The notes: a model not told the origin generated them from the letters alone. DNA of 64,000 nucleotides from Pyropia yezoensis (GCA_009829735.1 CM020618.1:22863346-22927345); one strand, 5' to 3'; positions 21,731 to 34,690 are shown, counted from the stretch's first letter. Numbers and translations: made by a program.

Positions 21731-21935
21731 GCGTCGCTGGGGGTGGCGGTACAGGACCATGTACAGTCCTGTACCGCTCGGGTGGCAGCCAGTCGGTTTC
21801 TGGGCGCGCACTCACGGACCCACACGTCCGTGGCTGGGCGAAACATCTTCAGTTCACTCTGAATGTGGGCCGGCTGCGAGGGTTGGGGATGCCACGTGCG
21901 GCGGGCCCGCGCGGAGAGCGGCGAGGCAGGAATCC

Positions 21936-21977
21936 GCAAACAACCCCACCCAGTAGATTGCAGGGAGGGGTAGGTTG
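21936..21977 (+). repeat. Dispersed about 42-bp repeat, copy 1
   Basis: Contains CCCAGTAGATTGCAGGG. The reverse complement of 34932-34974 matches it at about 41 of 43 positions, with one single-base gap. It lies just outside the GGC-rich block. No coding or RNA identity was recognised. Confidence 0.7.
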
Positions 21978-23565
21978 GCGGGGAGGACGGAGGGAGGGGA
22001 GGCCTGTGGTGCGTCCACGTCGCATCCCCCGGCCCTCTACGTGGCATTTGACGTGCAGGCCGCAGCCGGTCAAATAATCCTGTTCCACCCCGTGGGCATG
22101 GCATATTCGATATTCACTGCAATACACTGACCGGTCACAGCCGACAGGGGCCTAGTCACGGCTCCCGACCCCCTCCTACCTCCGTCTTTGCTCTCCCTGG
22201 GCATCGACTCTTCCACTGCACAAGGTTCTGTTATACAGACGGCCGGGCGGTGCCGGTGGCCAAGACCGCCGACGCTGCCCCTCGTCTGGCGTGGCGGAGT
22301 GTCCGGCGTTGGAGCCGCATGGGGGGGACGGCCGCCCTCCTTAGACGATGTTCTGTGCGGGGGGCTCTCCGCGACCACGTCGAGTATCGCGGCATGGTGG
22401 GGGAGAGGGGGACGGGCGGGACCGAGTGATGGTCAGTTGAGTGCGTCTATTTGGGGGGGCGGGGCAGGAGATGCCGGCAAACAGGGTGGCACTGGGGGGG
22501 GAGGGGAGGATGGCAGGGACCGTGCGGCGGCTGAGGGATGGGTTCAACAAGGGCAGCAGAGCATCCTTGGCCGACACCAAGTGGTACTACATCCTATCTC
22601 AGCTACATTACGCATGTCCAAATGACAATGACTACACTTAAGTGTATAGAACTCTCACTGGATATCAGTCACAACCTCAGCTCATTGCAAGCCAAGTGAC
22701 GTTTATTAGCGAAGCTACTATACGAGATGGACACCCTTAACGTCGATTCGTGGCTCACAGTCGCCCTCAGCTTGACGTCAATAGGGGCGCTGATTGGTCA
22801 ATTGGAGGGTCGGGCACGGGAAGCTTGAATAGCTCTGAGCCGCACGTTCTCCGGCGCTGCGACATGATTGGACGGCGAATAGACGGCGAACGTCGTTCGA
22901 AGTTTGCCGTTCACCAAGCAAGTACTTGAAATTTCCTCGGTCTTTCTTGAAAAGTACTGTTGCTGGAGCACGCACATCCGCGTATGTGGAATCTTGGTGT
23001 GGCGAGGCGCGGCAGCCTCATGTGGAATCTCGGCATGGCTCCCCGCGCGAGCACCACGTTCTGAGGCCGCCCCCACCGGTCCCAACGCGGCGGGGCCCCC
23101 CTCCTCGCACAGTTTGGGCGCAGGCATGTTCCACGCCCGTGGGCCCACGGGAGGGCGCCCGCGGCCCCCTCTGCGCCGGAGTGCCAGGGCTGGTCCCCCC
23201 CCCTCCCACAACTCGGGCAGAGCCAGGGTGCTGGTGCTCCGGACGCCCCTCCTTGAGTGTTCTGCGGCCCCTCTCGCCGAGCGCTCCCACGCACCTCTGT
23301 GCACTTGTGCACATGCGGTGCCGCGCAGCACGCGGCGTGGGTTGGCGCTGTTTGTGTCATGTACCCACACCATCCCCCCCGCAGTCCTTCACCTCCACCC
23401 CCCGCAGCCCATCACCTCCCTCAGCCGAGGACCTTTCGCTTGTGGCGTCTGCCTCCCTTCTCTTCACCCTCACCCACCGTGGCGTGCCCGACTACTCTGC
23501 TCACGCCCGGCGCTCCCTCTCTTTTTTCCGCGACCACGGTGTGCGCGTCACGCCTGAGCAGAGCA
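21978..23565. other. Gene-free upstream region of the Helitron ORF
   Basis: Mixed composition, with a palindrome ACACTTAAGTGT near 22635. No supported ORF. The left terminus of the Helitron (TC dinucleotide) should lie here or further left but cannot be placed by eye. Confidence 0.4.
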
Positions 23566-26500
23566 ATGGAGGACGGGCGCCAGGCACAGGCTGTGCGATC
23601 TGCAGACACCGGAGTGGAGGCTGGCGTGCGGCGGGAGGGTGAGGGCGAGTGTTATGAGGAGGGTTGTCGTCCGAGCGAGGACGAGACATGCATTGGGAGG
23701 GGTCCTCGTGGCGGGCTTTCTCAGAGTGAGCGTGCGGAGACGCGGATAGCCAGACGCAGGGTCGTTCGCCAAGAACAAGGCCTTTCTCGTACCCACCTTA
23801 CGACCGCCTCATGCAAACCTCCCGGAACTTCTGGTACAGCTGTTGTTCCTTCGACCGACGCCTCTAGAAAAACTCCTGCACTTTTGCATCTTCTTCAGGT
23901 CACCGCCGAGAGTGACAAGCAGTATGGGCGAAGTAAAGAACAAGGTATGCTGCCTGTTGGAAGAAGGAAGCGAAGAAAAGAGTCTGTTGGGCACAGAACT
24001 GTGCGAGACGTTCACGCGTACAGAAAAAAACTGCAGCTGGGGAGAGTGCCGTGTTGCTCATGCGGAGAAGTACCTGGTACGGACCACTCTTCTACATGGC
24101 CCTTTCGAGAGCCTCATCACGATGTTGTTTTGACCCCAGAAGAAAAAAAGACACACCTTCTCCTGGCCACCCTGACTACGGGAGAAGAAACATACAACCG
24201 TCGCTACCTGTTCGCAGACGCAATCGATGAGGCGACGGGTACCATTCTCATGTGCGCCCGATGTCGCGCAGAGCTCCGCGCAAAGAAGATTCCGAAGTTT
24301 TCAAAACGAAACGGATTCGAAATGTTTGACGATTACCCCGAAGAGCTGACTGATCTGAACGATCTCGAAGTTGCTCTCCTGAGCATTGTCATTCCCACGA
24401 GTCGTATATTTCGACGTAACGGGTACCAGCAAAAGCACTGTGTAGGGCAGACCATAACGTACTGGAATTCTATGATGCGTGTCGTCGACACGATCCCTAG
24501 GAATGCACAAGATTTCAGCATTGTGTTATTGCGCGATGAGCATGACCGATCCATGCTTGACGACACGCCCCTGCGATACGAGCCGATACTGCGTGCAATG
24601 CGATACATGAAGGAGCATAATAGGCAATACCAACACGTTAAAATCGACGAAGAGAATCTCCAAGCCGTGTGCTTGGCCTCGGAACCTTTTTTTGTTGAAT
24701 CTGATACGGAGGGGGACAGTGCTGTTCCAGGCACGACGGCGCACCCTCTCGAGTCGAGCGATGCTGGGGCGTCCACTGAAGAACCCGCAATACGTCCCCA
24801 TGGCCTCAGTGAGCGTGAAGGCGCCGGGAGCGTGATGAATGCAGATGACGATACAGGAAACGTTTTTCTCGTCAACTCCGCCGACAACAAGCCATTACGT
24901 CAGATAGCTATCGAAGCGTTTACGGGCGTCAACTATCCCCTCGCGTCAGAACCTGGGTACGATGCGACGCACGGACGAGGTGAGGAGAAACGAGCATTTT
25001 CGACTGCGTACAGCAGTGAGGGCTTGTACGAGCTGGGATTCCCTCACTTATTCTTCAAAGGCACAGGGGGACCCGGACACGCTCGGCCAAGGCCTGTCAC
25101 GGAGTCGGAGCTTGTATGCCATCTACTGCGTCTGCATCATCGCCGCTTCAGCCGTGATGCGCAGTTCTTATTTTTTGCGCATTCCATAATTCAAAGACGA
25201 ACAGTGAACAGCGTCACGGCAACTCTTTCTGAATCACGAAAATTGACTTGACTTGTCGAAGCTCTCGTGAACACTTTGGGTTTACCGGACGCCACTAGGT
25301 TGGAAAAAGAAGCAGCCCTGGACAGATGCATCGACTCGATGACACCGCAAATGAGCACTGTAAAAGGATCAAGAGGCTACTGGGAGAAGAAAACTCGCGA
25401 TCTGCAATCGATGGTGCACTCACCGTTAATGTCTTCTCCGACCCTATTCATGACACTCAGCGCTGCGGATTCGCTGTGGTTGGATTTCTTAGAAGTCGTA
25501 TTCCCGACGAAAACAATGCAAGAAATACAATATCTTTCAAAGTCCGCCTGCTCAGAAGCTCTCGTTGCTCATCCAGATCTTGCCGTTGAGCACTTCAACA
25601 AGCGCTGGACAGCACTTTGGGATGAAATCATTATGGGAGACGGAGCGCCTTTAGGATGCGTGAGTGACTTTTTCTGGCGCATTGAGTTTCAAGAGCGCGG
25701 TTCTCCTCACGTGCACATGCTCTTGTGGGTCGATGATTCTCCCAACTTGTCAGAATTGAGAGAAGGCGTCATTCCTGAAGAAATGAGACATTTTGTAGAC
25801 AAAATTGTGTGCGCGCAAGTGCGACCGGACATGAATGAATTGGACTTTTCAGAGGTCATGCACCCCTGTACAATGAGATCGCTTGTTCATGACATGTTTT
25901 CTGATGTGACTCAATCACATGTTGCAGCGCTTTCTCAATGCGTTCAGACCCATCGCTGCAACAAGTATTGCAAGCCCAACGGAAGGCATACGAAATGTCG
26001 ATTGGGCTTTCCTCGGCCGTTAGTCCAAGAAACTCATGTGGAGCGTGTGTTTCGGAATGGCAAAACGAAGCTCGTGGTGTCGCCAGCGCGCAATCATTCG
26101 CGGGTCAATGCATACAACCCAAGCATTTTGAGCTGCTGGGCTGCAAACATGGACATCCAGATTCTCCTGGATGCGTTCGGCGCCGCGGTGTATACAGCAT
26201 CGTACATGACAAAACACGAAAAGAATAGTCAAGCGCCGCGCGTTCTGTATCAATTATCCAAGAGCGCTAAAGACTCTTCCGTCAAGCACATGGTGCGCCG
26301 AGTTATAAACTCTGTGCAGAACACACGACAGGTAAGCGTTCAAGAGGCGTTGTGGATTAGAACTGGCAAGAAGCTGTGCCACGGAAGTCGCACTATTGTG
26401 ACTCTCCCCAGCCTTTTTTTTCAACTGGGCGAAGCTCGCGTGCACGATGATGATCGGAAGGTGTTCATGAGAACAGATTGTGCCGTGAGTCATGAGAACG

Positions 26501-27747
26501 GGCTGCTCACTTTTTACATCAACCGTCCGAACAGCCTTCAAAACTTGTCATTATTCGAGTTCACAAGTCACTACAGTCAGTCACACACAGTGAGTAGCGA
26601 TTTGAAGCTGAAGATTTCGAGCCAACGCGATGGATACGCTGTACGGCGACCTAAGCCGGCAATAGTTCAGGTGCGTGCTTACATAACCAGGACCGATAAA
26701 GTAGCTTTCAGCAAAGCCATGTTGTTCCTCCACGCACCGTGGACTTCCCTGGAGTCAATAATTGCTCCTGGCATGGACCCAGAAGTTGCACTCGAGTCTC
26801 TCGTTGGCAATCCGGACTGTGCTCATCTCCGAGAAATAATATCGCACTACAAGGAGATTGAATCCCGGGAGTCTCTTATGCGAACTATGAGAAATTCCGA
26901 TGCTCTTGACAAAGAACGAGAGAACACGAAATTGGACATGGACGGCTCTGTGTCTGACGAGAGTACTGACTTGAATCACTTGGATGGACCCCCTTCCAAT
27001 GAAGCTGATGATAATTTGCTTGCCTCGGATGAGCTCGACTGCGGCCTGAGTATGGATCGAATCAATCTACTCTCTCTCGAGCAGGCACCCATGCCCGGAC
27101 TGAAGATTCTGCAATCCCGGCATGCACGAACAGACCATGCCATACGAGCTGTCCGTTTAACAAAAGCGATCATTGAGTCGAGAGGACGCGCTCCCGCAGA
27201 AGACGTGCGCGTGGGTGATGGACTGGATCCTCCGGGTATAGATCCCAAATTGGTACTTTCTACCCGTGTTGACTCCCTGAACAGCGAACAAAAGCATGTA
27301 TATAACTCGGTGGTGTCGGATCTCAGCAATGGCGTGCGGTCCAAGCGAGTCGTGTTGATTGGTCCTGGAGGCACCGGGAAGTCCTACCTCATTGACACAC
27401 TTTCCATGCTGTTGGACGTTCGCTCCACGAACACAACCGCAAGACCATCTCCAGACGCCGTCAAGAGACGCCATGGCGCGCTTGTCAAAACCGCTTTTAC
27501 TGGCCTGGCTGCCGCCAACATTGGGGGCCTGACACTCCACAACGCGCTCGAAATTAATCAAAAAGAGATTGTCTGCGAAGTGACAGATGCATTTCTCCCG
27601 CGTCTGCAACGAGACTGGGAAAACGTTCAAGTCCTAGTCATCGACGAGATCAGCTTTCTCTCACCGATCAATTTGCATGCAATCAGCGAAAGGCTCGGCA
27701 ACATTTTTCCCCACAGTCGTCATGGTACGTGTCTCTATCGAAGGTAA
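23566..27747 (+). mobile_element. Helitron rolling-circle transposon (coding part; termini not located)
   Basis: Identified by the Rep/HUH nuclease joined to a PIF1-type helicase. Helitrons end with 5' TC and a 3' hairpin plus CTRR and leave no target duplication, so the ends cannot be placed without related copies. The segment has visibly lower G+C than most neighbours. Confidence 0.8.
23566..27747 (+). pseudogene. Helitron Rep-helicase (RepHel), one in-frame stop and truncated helicase
   Basis: Start chosen at ATG 23566 (MEDGRQAQ), the first ATG after a non-coding-like leader in this frame. N-terminal part: basic region, Cys-rich CCSCGE..MCARC, then the Helitron N-terminal domain (YELGFPHLFFKGTGG). 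A TGA at 25249-25251 interrupts the frame (SRKLT*LVEALVN; CGA to TGA would restore Arg), and the same frame continues. HUH nuclease motif RGSPHVHMLLW (about 25700-25730), two-tyrosine motif AVYTASYMTK (about 26185-26215), Walker A IGPGGTGKSYL (27358-27390), TAFTGLAAANIGGLTLHNAL, Walker B VLVIDEISFLS (about 27631-27660). The protein ends at 27747, just after motif II, so helicase motifs III-VI are missing. A short coding-like stretch (MTWNDIEKNKMELEYISRHL, about 27780-27875) follows in another frame. Non-autonomous in its present form. Confidence 0.85.
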
Positions 27748-28870
27748 AAGAATTGAAACATATTGCGCTCGCGCATCCGATGACATGGAACGATATTGAA
27801 AAGAACAAAATGGAGCTCGAATACATATCTCGGCACCTAGCCGTCTTTCGAGAAAAGAATGCAACCTCACTGGAATGACTGCGGGACATAGTCTCGCAAA
27901 CTTCTATACATCAGATTGCACGCTCCATACGCATTTCCTGCTGATGGCGCCGCGGCCTGTGTCAGTCGTCACCCCGAAATTTCAAAAATCGATATGCGGG
28001 ATGCCTCGTTAGCCCCTCTCAAGAGCTTGGTGCGTCACTGGGACAGTACTCAAGTTTACTCCAACATCATCTCGATGCCGCTCGCGAGGCCGCCACCAAT
28101 TATGTGGAAGGAGAAAGAGGCGTGCGGAGATTTTTTTTCGATCCATAACAGCACGAGCCCAAGCGGCGTCGCGAGATGCGGCACATATTAGTGCCTGGTC
28201 ACTCGTGGGGCTACGAGAGCTCCGACGGACGCATTCGGGCTCGTCCCGAGATTTTTTTGCCGCGCCCGAGGTGTCCTTCAACCCGGCAGATATCTAATGT
28301 AAAATCTCCCAGGCACACGTGGGCGCGTGGCGCTCCACCAGGTATCCTTATGGCACGCATCCCGCCCGGTGATACTTTTGCTGCTTGGCTCAAACGAAGA
28401 TGACCGAATCACTGGAAACGGTTGGCCGAGCATAATCACGGGGCACCTGGCGCTTGGCAGGCATCGTGATGACGTGCCAGAGAGCCACTCAGAATCTTGA
28501 CCAGTGAGGTGCCTGGCAATGGTCGTCGTCCAATCATCAGTTTGAAAACAAAAAAAAACAGCACACAGCCGCGACGACCCCTGCGAACTGCCAGGGTTAA
28601 CTCTCACGTTCCCAGCCTCCATTGAGTTTGTTTGCCGTCGGGGCGGTTTGAGCTCGCTGTGAACCAATTTGAGACAAGATATAGCTCTGCTCATCTGCTC
28701 TCGACTATATCACAGCTAGTCTCCCCCCACGTGCTCTTACGTGCCTCCATCTCTTTTATTTGTAGCTGGATGCTCGCCATGCTTGTGAGCCGATATTTCG
28801 CTGGAGCATTCCCACCGCCCCCACTTCTCTCCGGCCGTGAGTGCGCCCAGCCATCGTGAAGGCGTCCACG
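27748..28870. other. Stretch between Helitron and the three-exon gene
   Basis: Apart from the possible 27780-27875 coding remnant no gene is seen. The Helitron 3' hairpin/CTRR end was sought and not identified with confidence. Confidence 0.4.
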
Positions 28871-28877
28871 TATATAG
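28871..28877 (+). promoter_or_regulatory. TATA box of the three-exon gene
   Basis: TATATAG lies 121 bp upstream of the chosen ATG (28998), in a pyrimidine-rich leader (CCCTCGCCTCCGTC). Its distance from the ATG suits a start of transcription near 28900. Confidence 0.5.
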
Positions 28878-28997
28878 AACGTGCGCGGCCATGCAGCGTC
28901 CCTCAGTGCTCGTCCCCCTCGCCTCCGTCATCGCCGCTTCCCGCGTTGGTGGTCCCTCCGTGCTCCCGCATCCCGCTCCCCACTTCACATTCGCATA

Positions 28998-30372
28998 ATG
29001 GTGTCCCCTCCCGTGAACAAGTTCCTCGCGCGTGGGGCGCAGCACGCGCGCGCGCGTGCTTCTCCGGCGCGTGTTATTGCCGTGCCGAAGCTCTCCCTGG
29101 TGGGCTCGTCCTTCACGGGAAACCACGCCTTTGTCGCCGTACTGTCGTCCGCATTTATCCCGCTGGGTATGACAGCGCGCACCTTGGCTGAGTACGACCG
29201 CGGTGGCGCCGTGATGTTCCACGACACCTCCGCCCCCCTGAAGCTGGTCCTGTCCAAGGACCAGAACCGCAACTTTCTTCTCTTCATTGAGCGTGGTCCT
29301 GTCAAGATTGGGGATGTAAGTTATTTTGCGTTTGCACAGCGTGCTTGCTCATCTCGCGCTGTTCTCTTGTTCCATGCAATTTCTTTCCGGGCGCATTACC
29401 AGTGACCAAACTCTGACCAATCACGTACCTGTTACATGTGCTATCCTCTACATTCTCTTTTTTTTGTTTTTTTGCGCTTTTACGTATTCTGGACTTCGAC
29501 GAAAACGTGTTTTTTTGTTTTGAACTCAGGTCGTCTCCGTGAAGGTGCACGCGTCCCCACTACCGAACAGCGAAGAGCGCACGCTCCGGGCTAATAGCGA
29601 CCTCCTCATGGGCCGTGCCGCCCCCGAGCAGCCAGGCACCTTCCTGTCCCGCATGCCCCTCCCTCTGGCATACGCCAAGTGCCTTCCGCCGTTTTCAGTT
29701 TTTTCCTCCGTGCTGACCGTGAACGTCAATACACTGAACACGGCAGGCACCAACACGACGGTCCAGGTCGTGGACTGCGTCGGAGAGCACGCGCTCCTGA
29801 CGCTCCCCTCGCGGTCTTTGTCGAACCTGCTCGGCGAGCTGAACCGGGTTTCCATGGACGCGGCGCTGTTTCACGCCCTAGCCACGCCTTCAACGGCATC
29901 CCGTGACTTTTGCTGGGTCGACAACCCTGTTGTGGGGGGCGTTGTCCGTGAAACGACTTTCTCGACGGGCCTTTTTTTTATCCAAGCGTATTGATGGACC
30001 GACCTTATCTCCACCCCCATCTCCGCTCTGCAGGCTGAACGCTTCTCGCGTGATTGGCTGGCGTTGGCGGACGTGGAGGGCGCTAACTTTTTCTACGGCA
30101 AAGTGCCTGTTGACATGCCCGAGGAGGTTGTTGACCTCGTGGCTGGCAACGATGCCGGCGGCCTGGTGCCGGTGCCGGTTGCAGCGCTCTGCCCCCGGAA
30201 CGCCAGCGACATGATGGCCCGCGAGGAGCTGTGCGCGCCCGAGGGGGAGGGCGTCGGGGGTGTGGACGGGCGGATGGGTGAGGACGAGGTTGAGGAGGGT
30301 GGCATGGGCGAGGAGGCTGTCCCATCGACGCTTCCGGCGTCCTCCACTGACGTATCGTCCTGCCGCCTCTGA
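28998..30372 (+). CDS. Three-exon gene of unknown function (about 352 aa)
   Basis: Exon 1 28998-29315 ends GGGGAT/GTAAGT; exon 2 starts at 29530 after a T-rich tract and AACTCAG; exon 3 30034-30372 follows CTCTGCAG. The exon 2 donor is least certain; GTGGGG at 29932 keeps the phase. All junctions used are phase 0. The product has a basic N-terminus (ARGAQHARARASPARV), a central part rich in beta-type sequence (PLKLVLSKDQNRNFLLFIER, VSVKVHASPLPNSEERTL, SVLTVNVNTLNTAGTNTTV) and an acidic Gly/Glu-rich tail. An OB-fold or other small beta-barrel would fit but I cannot assign one. No family recognised. A TATA box lies upstream and AATAAA downstream, and no stop breaks it, so it looks like an intact expressed gene surrounded by transposable elements. 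Confidence 0.6.
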
Positions 30373-30441
30373 GGTGGTCATGTGCGGGTGTTGTGCTTTG
30401 ATTGCTTTTATTTGAGGGTTTATGCATGATCGAGAGCGGGG

Positions 30442-30447
30442 AATAAA
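30442..30447 (+). terminator. Polyadenylation signal AATAAA
   Basis: A canonical AATAAA 70 bp after the stop codon of the three-exon gene, followed by a GT-rich stretch (CGTGCGCGCGCGTGT), as expected for a 3' end. Confidence 0.6.
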
Positions 30448-32999
30448 CGTGCGCGCGCGTGTCGAGAAATAGTAGGACCACGCACTGGGGGGGCAAGGAC
30501 CGTCCGCGAGAGGGAAGAGATGCCTCTAGTCGTATGGGCGCCGGCCACGGCGGCCGCGACGCCCAGCGACGACGTCAGCATCGATGCCGACGCGCAGCGG
30601 AGGGAGGTGAGCGTCACCGACAAGGTGAGAGCCGCCGGCGGTGGCAGCAGAGGGAGGCGAGAGCGACGGGGGAGAAACGCCGCACGAGCGGTGGTGACCG
30701 AGGGAGGCGGACGCGACAAAGGAGACGCGCAGGAACAATGATGGCGGCCGAGGGAGGGGGAGGCGACAGAAGAGGCGTGTGGCAGCAACGATGGCGGCCC
30801 GGGGGAGAGGACAGCGACGGAGGAGGCACGCGGCACCGACGATGACGACCGAGGGAGGGGGCGACGACGGAGTAGGCGGGCGGCACCAACAGTGACGGCC
30901 GACGGAGGGGGGCAGCGACGGGAGAGGCGGGTGGCACCGACGATGGTGGCTGAGGGCGGAGCGAGCGACGGGGGAGGCCGGCTGCACCAACGGTGACGGC
31001 CGAGGGAGAGACCTGCGACGGGGGACGCGGGCGACACCAACGGTGACGGCCGAGGGAGAGGGCAGTGACGGGGGGGACGGGCCCCACCAGGGGTGACGGC
31101 AGGGACAGGCGCCAGCGACAGTGGTGGCGGGGGGCACCGACGGTGGCGGCGCATGGAAGCGGCCGCGAGCGAGGCGGGCGGCGCCAACAGTGGCGGACAA
31201 GGGGCGCCGGCCGCGACGAGAAAGGCGCGCGGCACAGACGGTGGCGGCGGGGCGTCGTCGCGGCGAGGGCGGATGAGGCCGGCCGCGCAGGTCATGGACA
31301 CAATCGGTAGGAATACACGTGGCCGCTAATTATATGTATTTAGAGCGGGCTGTTCCCGCAGGCTCAGTACTGCCAATTTTTCTCCTCGAATACTGGATGT
31401 ATTTTGGCGCTCCTCTGAAAAAGCTTCGCTCTCAGCCCCCTTTGCGCCGTGCTGGGGGCTATATTGATAGCCGTCAGCATGACCTCGACGACCATCCTTG
31501 CCTCAGAGCATAACCAGCAACGTCTCCCGCAACGCCATATATGCCACGTCGCAGAGATTTTGTTAAACGTTTGTTAAACGAACAGGTTATTTGACCGAAA
31601 TTGAACGTGTAGGTGCTCCAGGGGGGTCTACGCAACGACGCTCCCCCAACGCAACCGCGGTCGTGCCCCACCGCGCCGAAACCGCTCAATGTAGTTATAT
31701 ATGCTTACAGAACGCTCCGATCCGGGAGAGCGGCGCTCTCACGCCAAATCGGCGCCCTTGGAGAAGCTTGGGGGGCGTCCGGGAACGCGCCTGGCCTGTG
31801 ATTGGCTGACGGGCATTCACACGTGGTGTTCGCAACATGGGCAAGATAGCCCGCGTGACCGGAAATTTCCTCCCTATCTCACAAGATTTGTCGGTTTATC
31901 CTCGATTTAGCACCGCCCTGTCACTGGTTCATCGTGCGTTAATGTGCGGTCCGGAACGCGCGCTGGGAGTGCCCCCCGGTTGGTTCGTGGCAGGCTCTCA
32001 TGTCGCCGAATGGGTGCGATTGCCCCGTGGCGGTCAAGGGTGGTAGAGAGGGCAACTTATGTTGCACCGGTCGGCGGGGTAGCGCCCACCGTGTTGGGGC
32101 GGCGACCGTCAGGAGCACGCGGAGCACGGAGAGGTTCGACGTTCCTGCGTGGTCCGGTGGAGGCGGAGGGACTGGTGGTCGAGCGAGGCCGCTGCACACG
32201 GCAGGCGGTGTGCGCGCCCAGCCAGGATTGGCAGGGCTGGGCAGCGCGGCGACGGGGCAGGGGCCACGAGTAAAGCTTCCCGCGGCGTAACGAGAAGTCT
32301 GACCATGACACGCCATCAACAGGGCGATTCGAGAGCGCCCGACAGCCGCACGTTCCGATGCAGCAGAAGACATCGGCGTCTCCAGAGCACATTTGGGCCG
32401 TTCCGCGGCGGATCTCGGGTGAAGTTGACCGTGACAAAACGATATTTGAGCTGCGATACAGACAAAAAGTTGGTCTCGGAGATGGTTTGTTGGTGTGTGC
32501 ATGGTGGTGGCACGACACAGTACTGCACAACGTCGGCCACGACCAAACATGACAAAACCAACTTTTCTGGGTCATGGGCTGAAGAATCCAGACTGACTAA
32601 AAGAGGGTCGCTGAGAACGCTCCTGTCATCAGAAACGTGAACAGATGAGTAGAAGTGCCCCGTTGAGGCCCCCAAAGTGGCCGTTTTTGGCCATGTGGTA
32701 TTACGCGCAGCCTGACGGTGCTTGACCCCGCGGGTTGCCATGAGTGTCGTCTGTCAGACCTTTTTAGTATACTGAACCACACTCATAGGTTTTTCTCCAC
32801 CCAGTGATGCTGTAGGCGCGCGTACCTGCAGGCAATTCCCCACGATGACGTCAACTGGCACGCACAGGCGCATACGCTGTCGCTCCGAGCACTGTGGCTG
32901 CTTCGAAAGAGGGCAACCATGCAACTGATAGCTACGATAGTCCAAAAACACAACAGCACGCCCTCCAGACTGCACACTCCGTTAAGCCAGCAGCGGGCG
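30448..32999. other. Non-coding stretch: purine-rich repeats, then mixed sequence
   Basis: 30530-31300 is a degenerate tandem array of units such as GGAGGCGGGCGGCACCAACGG. 31300-33000 has balanced composition with several short A+T-rich spots (TTATATGTATTT near 31331). No ORF in this range resembles a protein and no RNA gene was recognised. Confidence 0.5.
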
Positions 33000-34305
33000 G
33001 CGGCGGCGGCAAGGGACAGGACTGGCCGGCGCCACCGTGCCCACGACGCCGTGGGGGACGGCGGGCACCCGCGACAGCAGCATCGGCTGCCGCTGTCAAT
33101 AGTCGGCGAAAGCGGTGCGGGATGGCGGCGGAAGCTGGCGGCAGCAGGGAAGGCGGCAGTAGACAGCAACGCGCGATGGCGGAGGTGGCGGTGGCGGGAG
33201 GGAGCGGCCGGCGGCGGCAACGGCGGCGGTGGCGGCGGCAGCTGCGGCGGCGGCGGCGGAAGGGGGGAGCAGCAGCCGCGGCGGCGGCAGGGGGGGGCAG
33301 CAGCCGCGTCGGCGGCAGGGGGGAGCAGCAGCCGCGGCGACGGCCGCGACTGGGGGTAGCGGCGGCGGCGACGGCGGCGGCGGCGGCGACCGTGGCTGCA
33401 GGGGGCGGCGACAGCGGCGGCAGCAGCAGCAGCTGGGGGGGGTGGCGGCCGCGGCGGCGGCCGCGGCAGCTGGGGACAGCGGCGACGGCGGCGGCAGCGG
33501 CGGCGGCAGAGGCGGCAGGGGTGCGCGGCGGCGGCGGTGGCGGCGGCAACGGCGGCAGCGGCGGCGACGGCGACGACAGCAGCGGCGGCGGCGGCGGCAG
33601 GGAGGTGCAGCGGCGACGGCACGGGGGAGCAGCAGCCGCGGCGGTGGCAGGGGAGAGCGGCAACAGCGACGACGGCCGAGCCTGGGGGTAGCCGCGGCGG
33701 CGACGGCGGCGGCGTCGGTGGCGGCGGCGGTGGTAGCACGGGGCGGCGGCAGCTGCGGCGCGCGCGGCACCGGCCGCGGCGGGGTGGCAGCGCCAGGGGG
33801 GAGCGGCGACGGTGGCGGCCACGGCGGCGGCAGCAGCCGCAGAAGCGTGCGGCGGCGGCGGCAACGGCAGGCGAGAGCCGCAGCCGCGGCGGCGGCCGCG
33901 CCAGGTGGGGGCGGCGGCGGCCGCCGCGGCGACGGCGGCGGCAGCAGCAATGGGGGGCGGCGGCCGCGGCGGCTGCGGCGGCGACCGGAAAGAGCGGTGG
34001 CGGCGGTGACGACGGCAGCAGGGTGCGGCGGCGGCAGGGGCGGCGGCCACGCCAGAGCGGAGCTACGGCGGCGGTGGCGGCGGCGGCCGCGGTGGAGGCG
34101 ACGACAGCAGGGGGGAGCGGTGGCGGCCGCGGCTGCGGCGGCATCGGCGGCAGCAGGGGGGCGTGGCGGCGGTGGCGGCGGCGGCGGCAGCAGGGGGGGA
34201 TGGCGGCCGCGGCGGCGGCCACCGCGCCAGGGATAAGCGGTCGCGGCGACGGCGGCAACAGCAGTGGAGGGCCGCGGCGGCGGCCGCGGCCGCGCCCAGG
34301 GGCGA

Positions 34306-34399
<94 letters not shown>

Positions 34400-34690
34400 C
34401 CGTAGCCGCGCCAGAAAGAAGCGGCGGTGGCAGGGGCGACGGCAGCAGAGGGGAGAAGCGGCGGCAGCAGCCGCCGCGCCAGGGGCGAGCGGCGGCGGCG
34501 GCGTCGGCGGCGACCGCCGCGGCCTCGCCAGGGGGGGGCGGCGGCGGAGGCGGCCGCGGCGGCCGCGGCAAGGGCGACGGCAGGGGGGAGCGGCGGGCGG
34601 TGCGGCCCGGGCTGCCACGATGCTGCAGCGGGCGCCACGGAGCGTGGCGGCGGCGGCGGCAGGAGCGCGCTGCGCTGACCGTGCGGGGGG
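33000..34690. repeat. GGC-rich low-complexity block
   Basis: Imperfect GGC/GGCA repeats with recurring GGGGGAGCAGCAGCC-like units on the plus strand. Very long ORFs on both strands are compositional. No gene is supported. Confidence 0.7.
34306..34393. repeat. Perfect (GCG)n microsatellite, 88 bp
   Basis: About 29 uninterrupted GCG/GGC units with no mismatch, embedded in the degenerate GGC block. Perfect arrays of this length are normally length-polymorphic. Confidence 0.9.

Noticed and set aside
19115..21811. An 898-codon Arg/Pro/Ala-rich ORF on the minus strand
   Set aside because: It is the complement of a GGC-repeat block; all frames are open there and no domain is visible.
27748..28870. 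Helitron 3' hairpin and CTRR terminus
   Set aside because: Several weak hairpins and CTAG/CTAA tetramers exist but none stands out; assigning one would be arbitrary.
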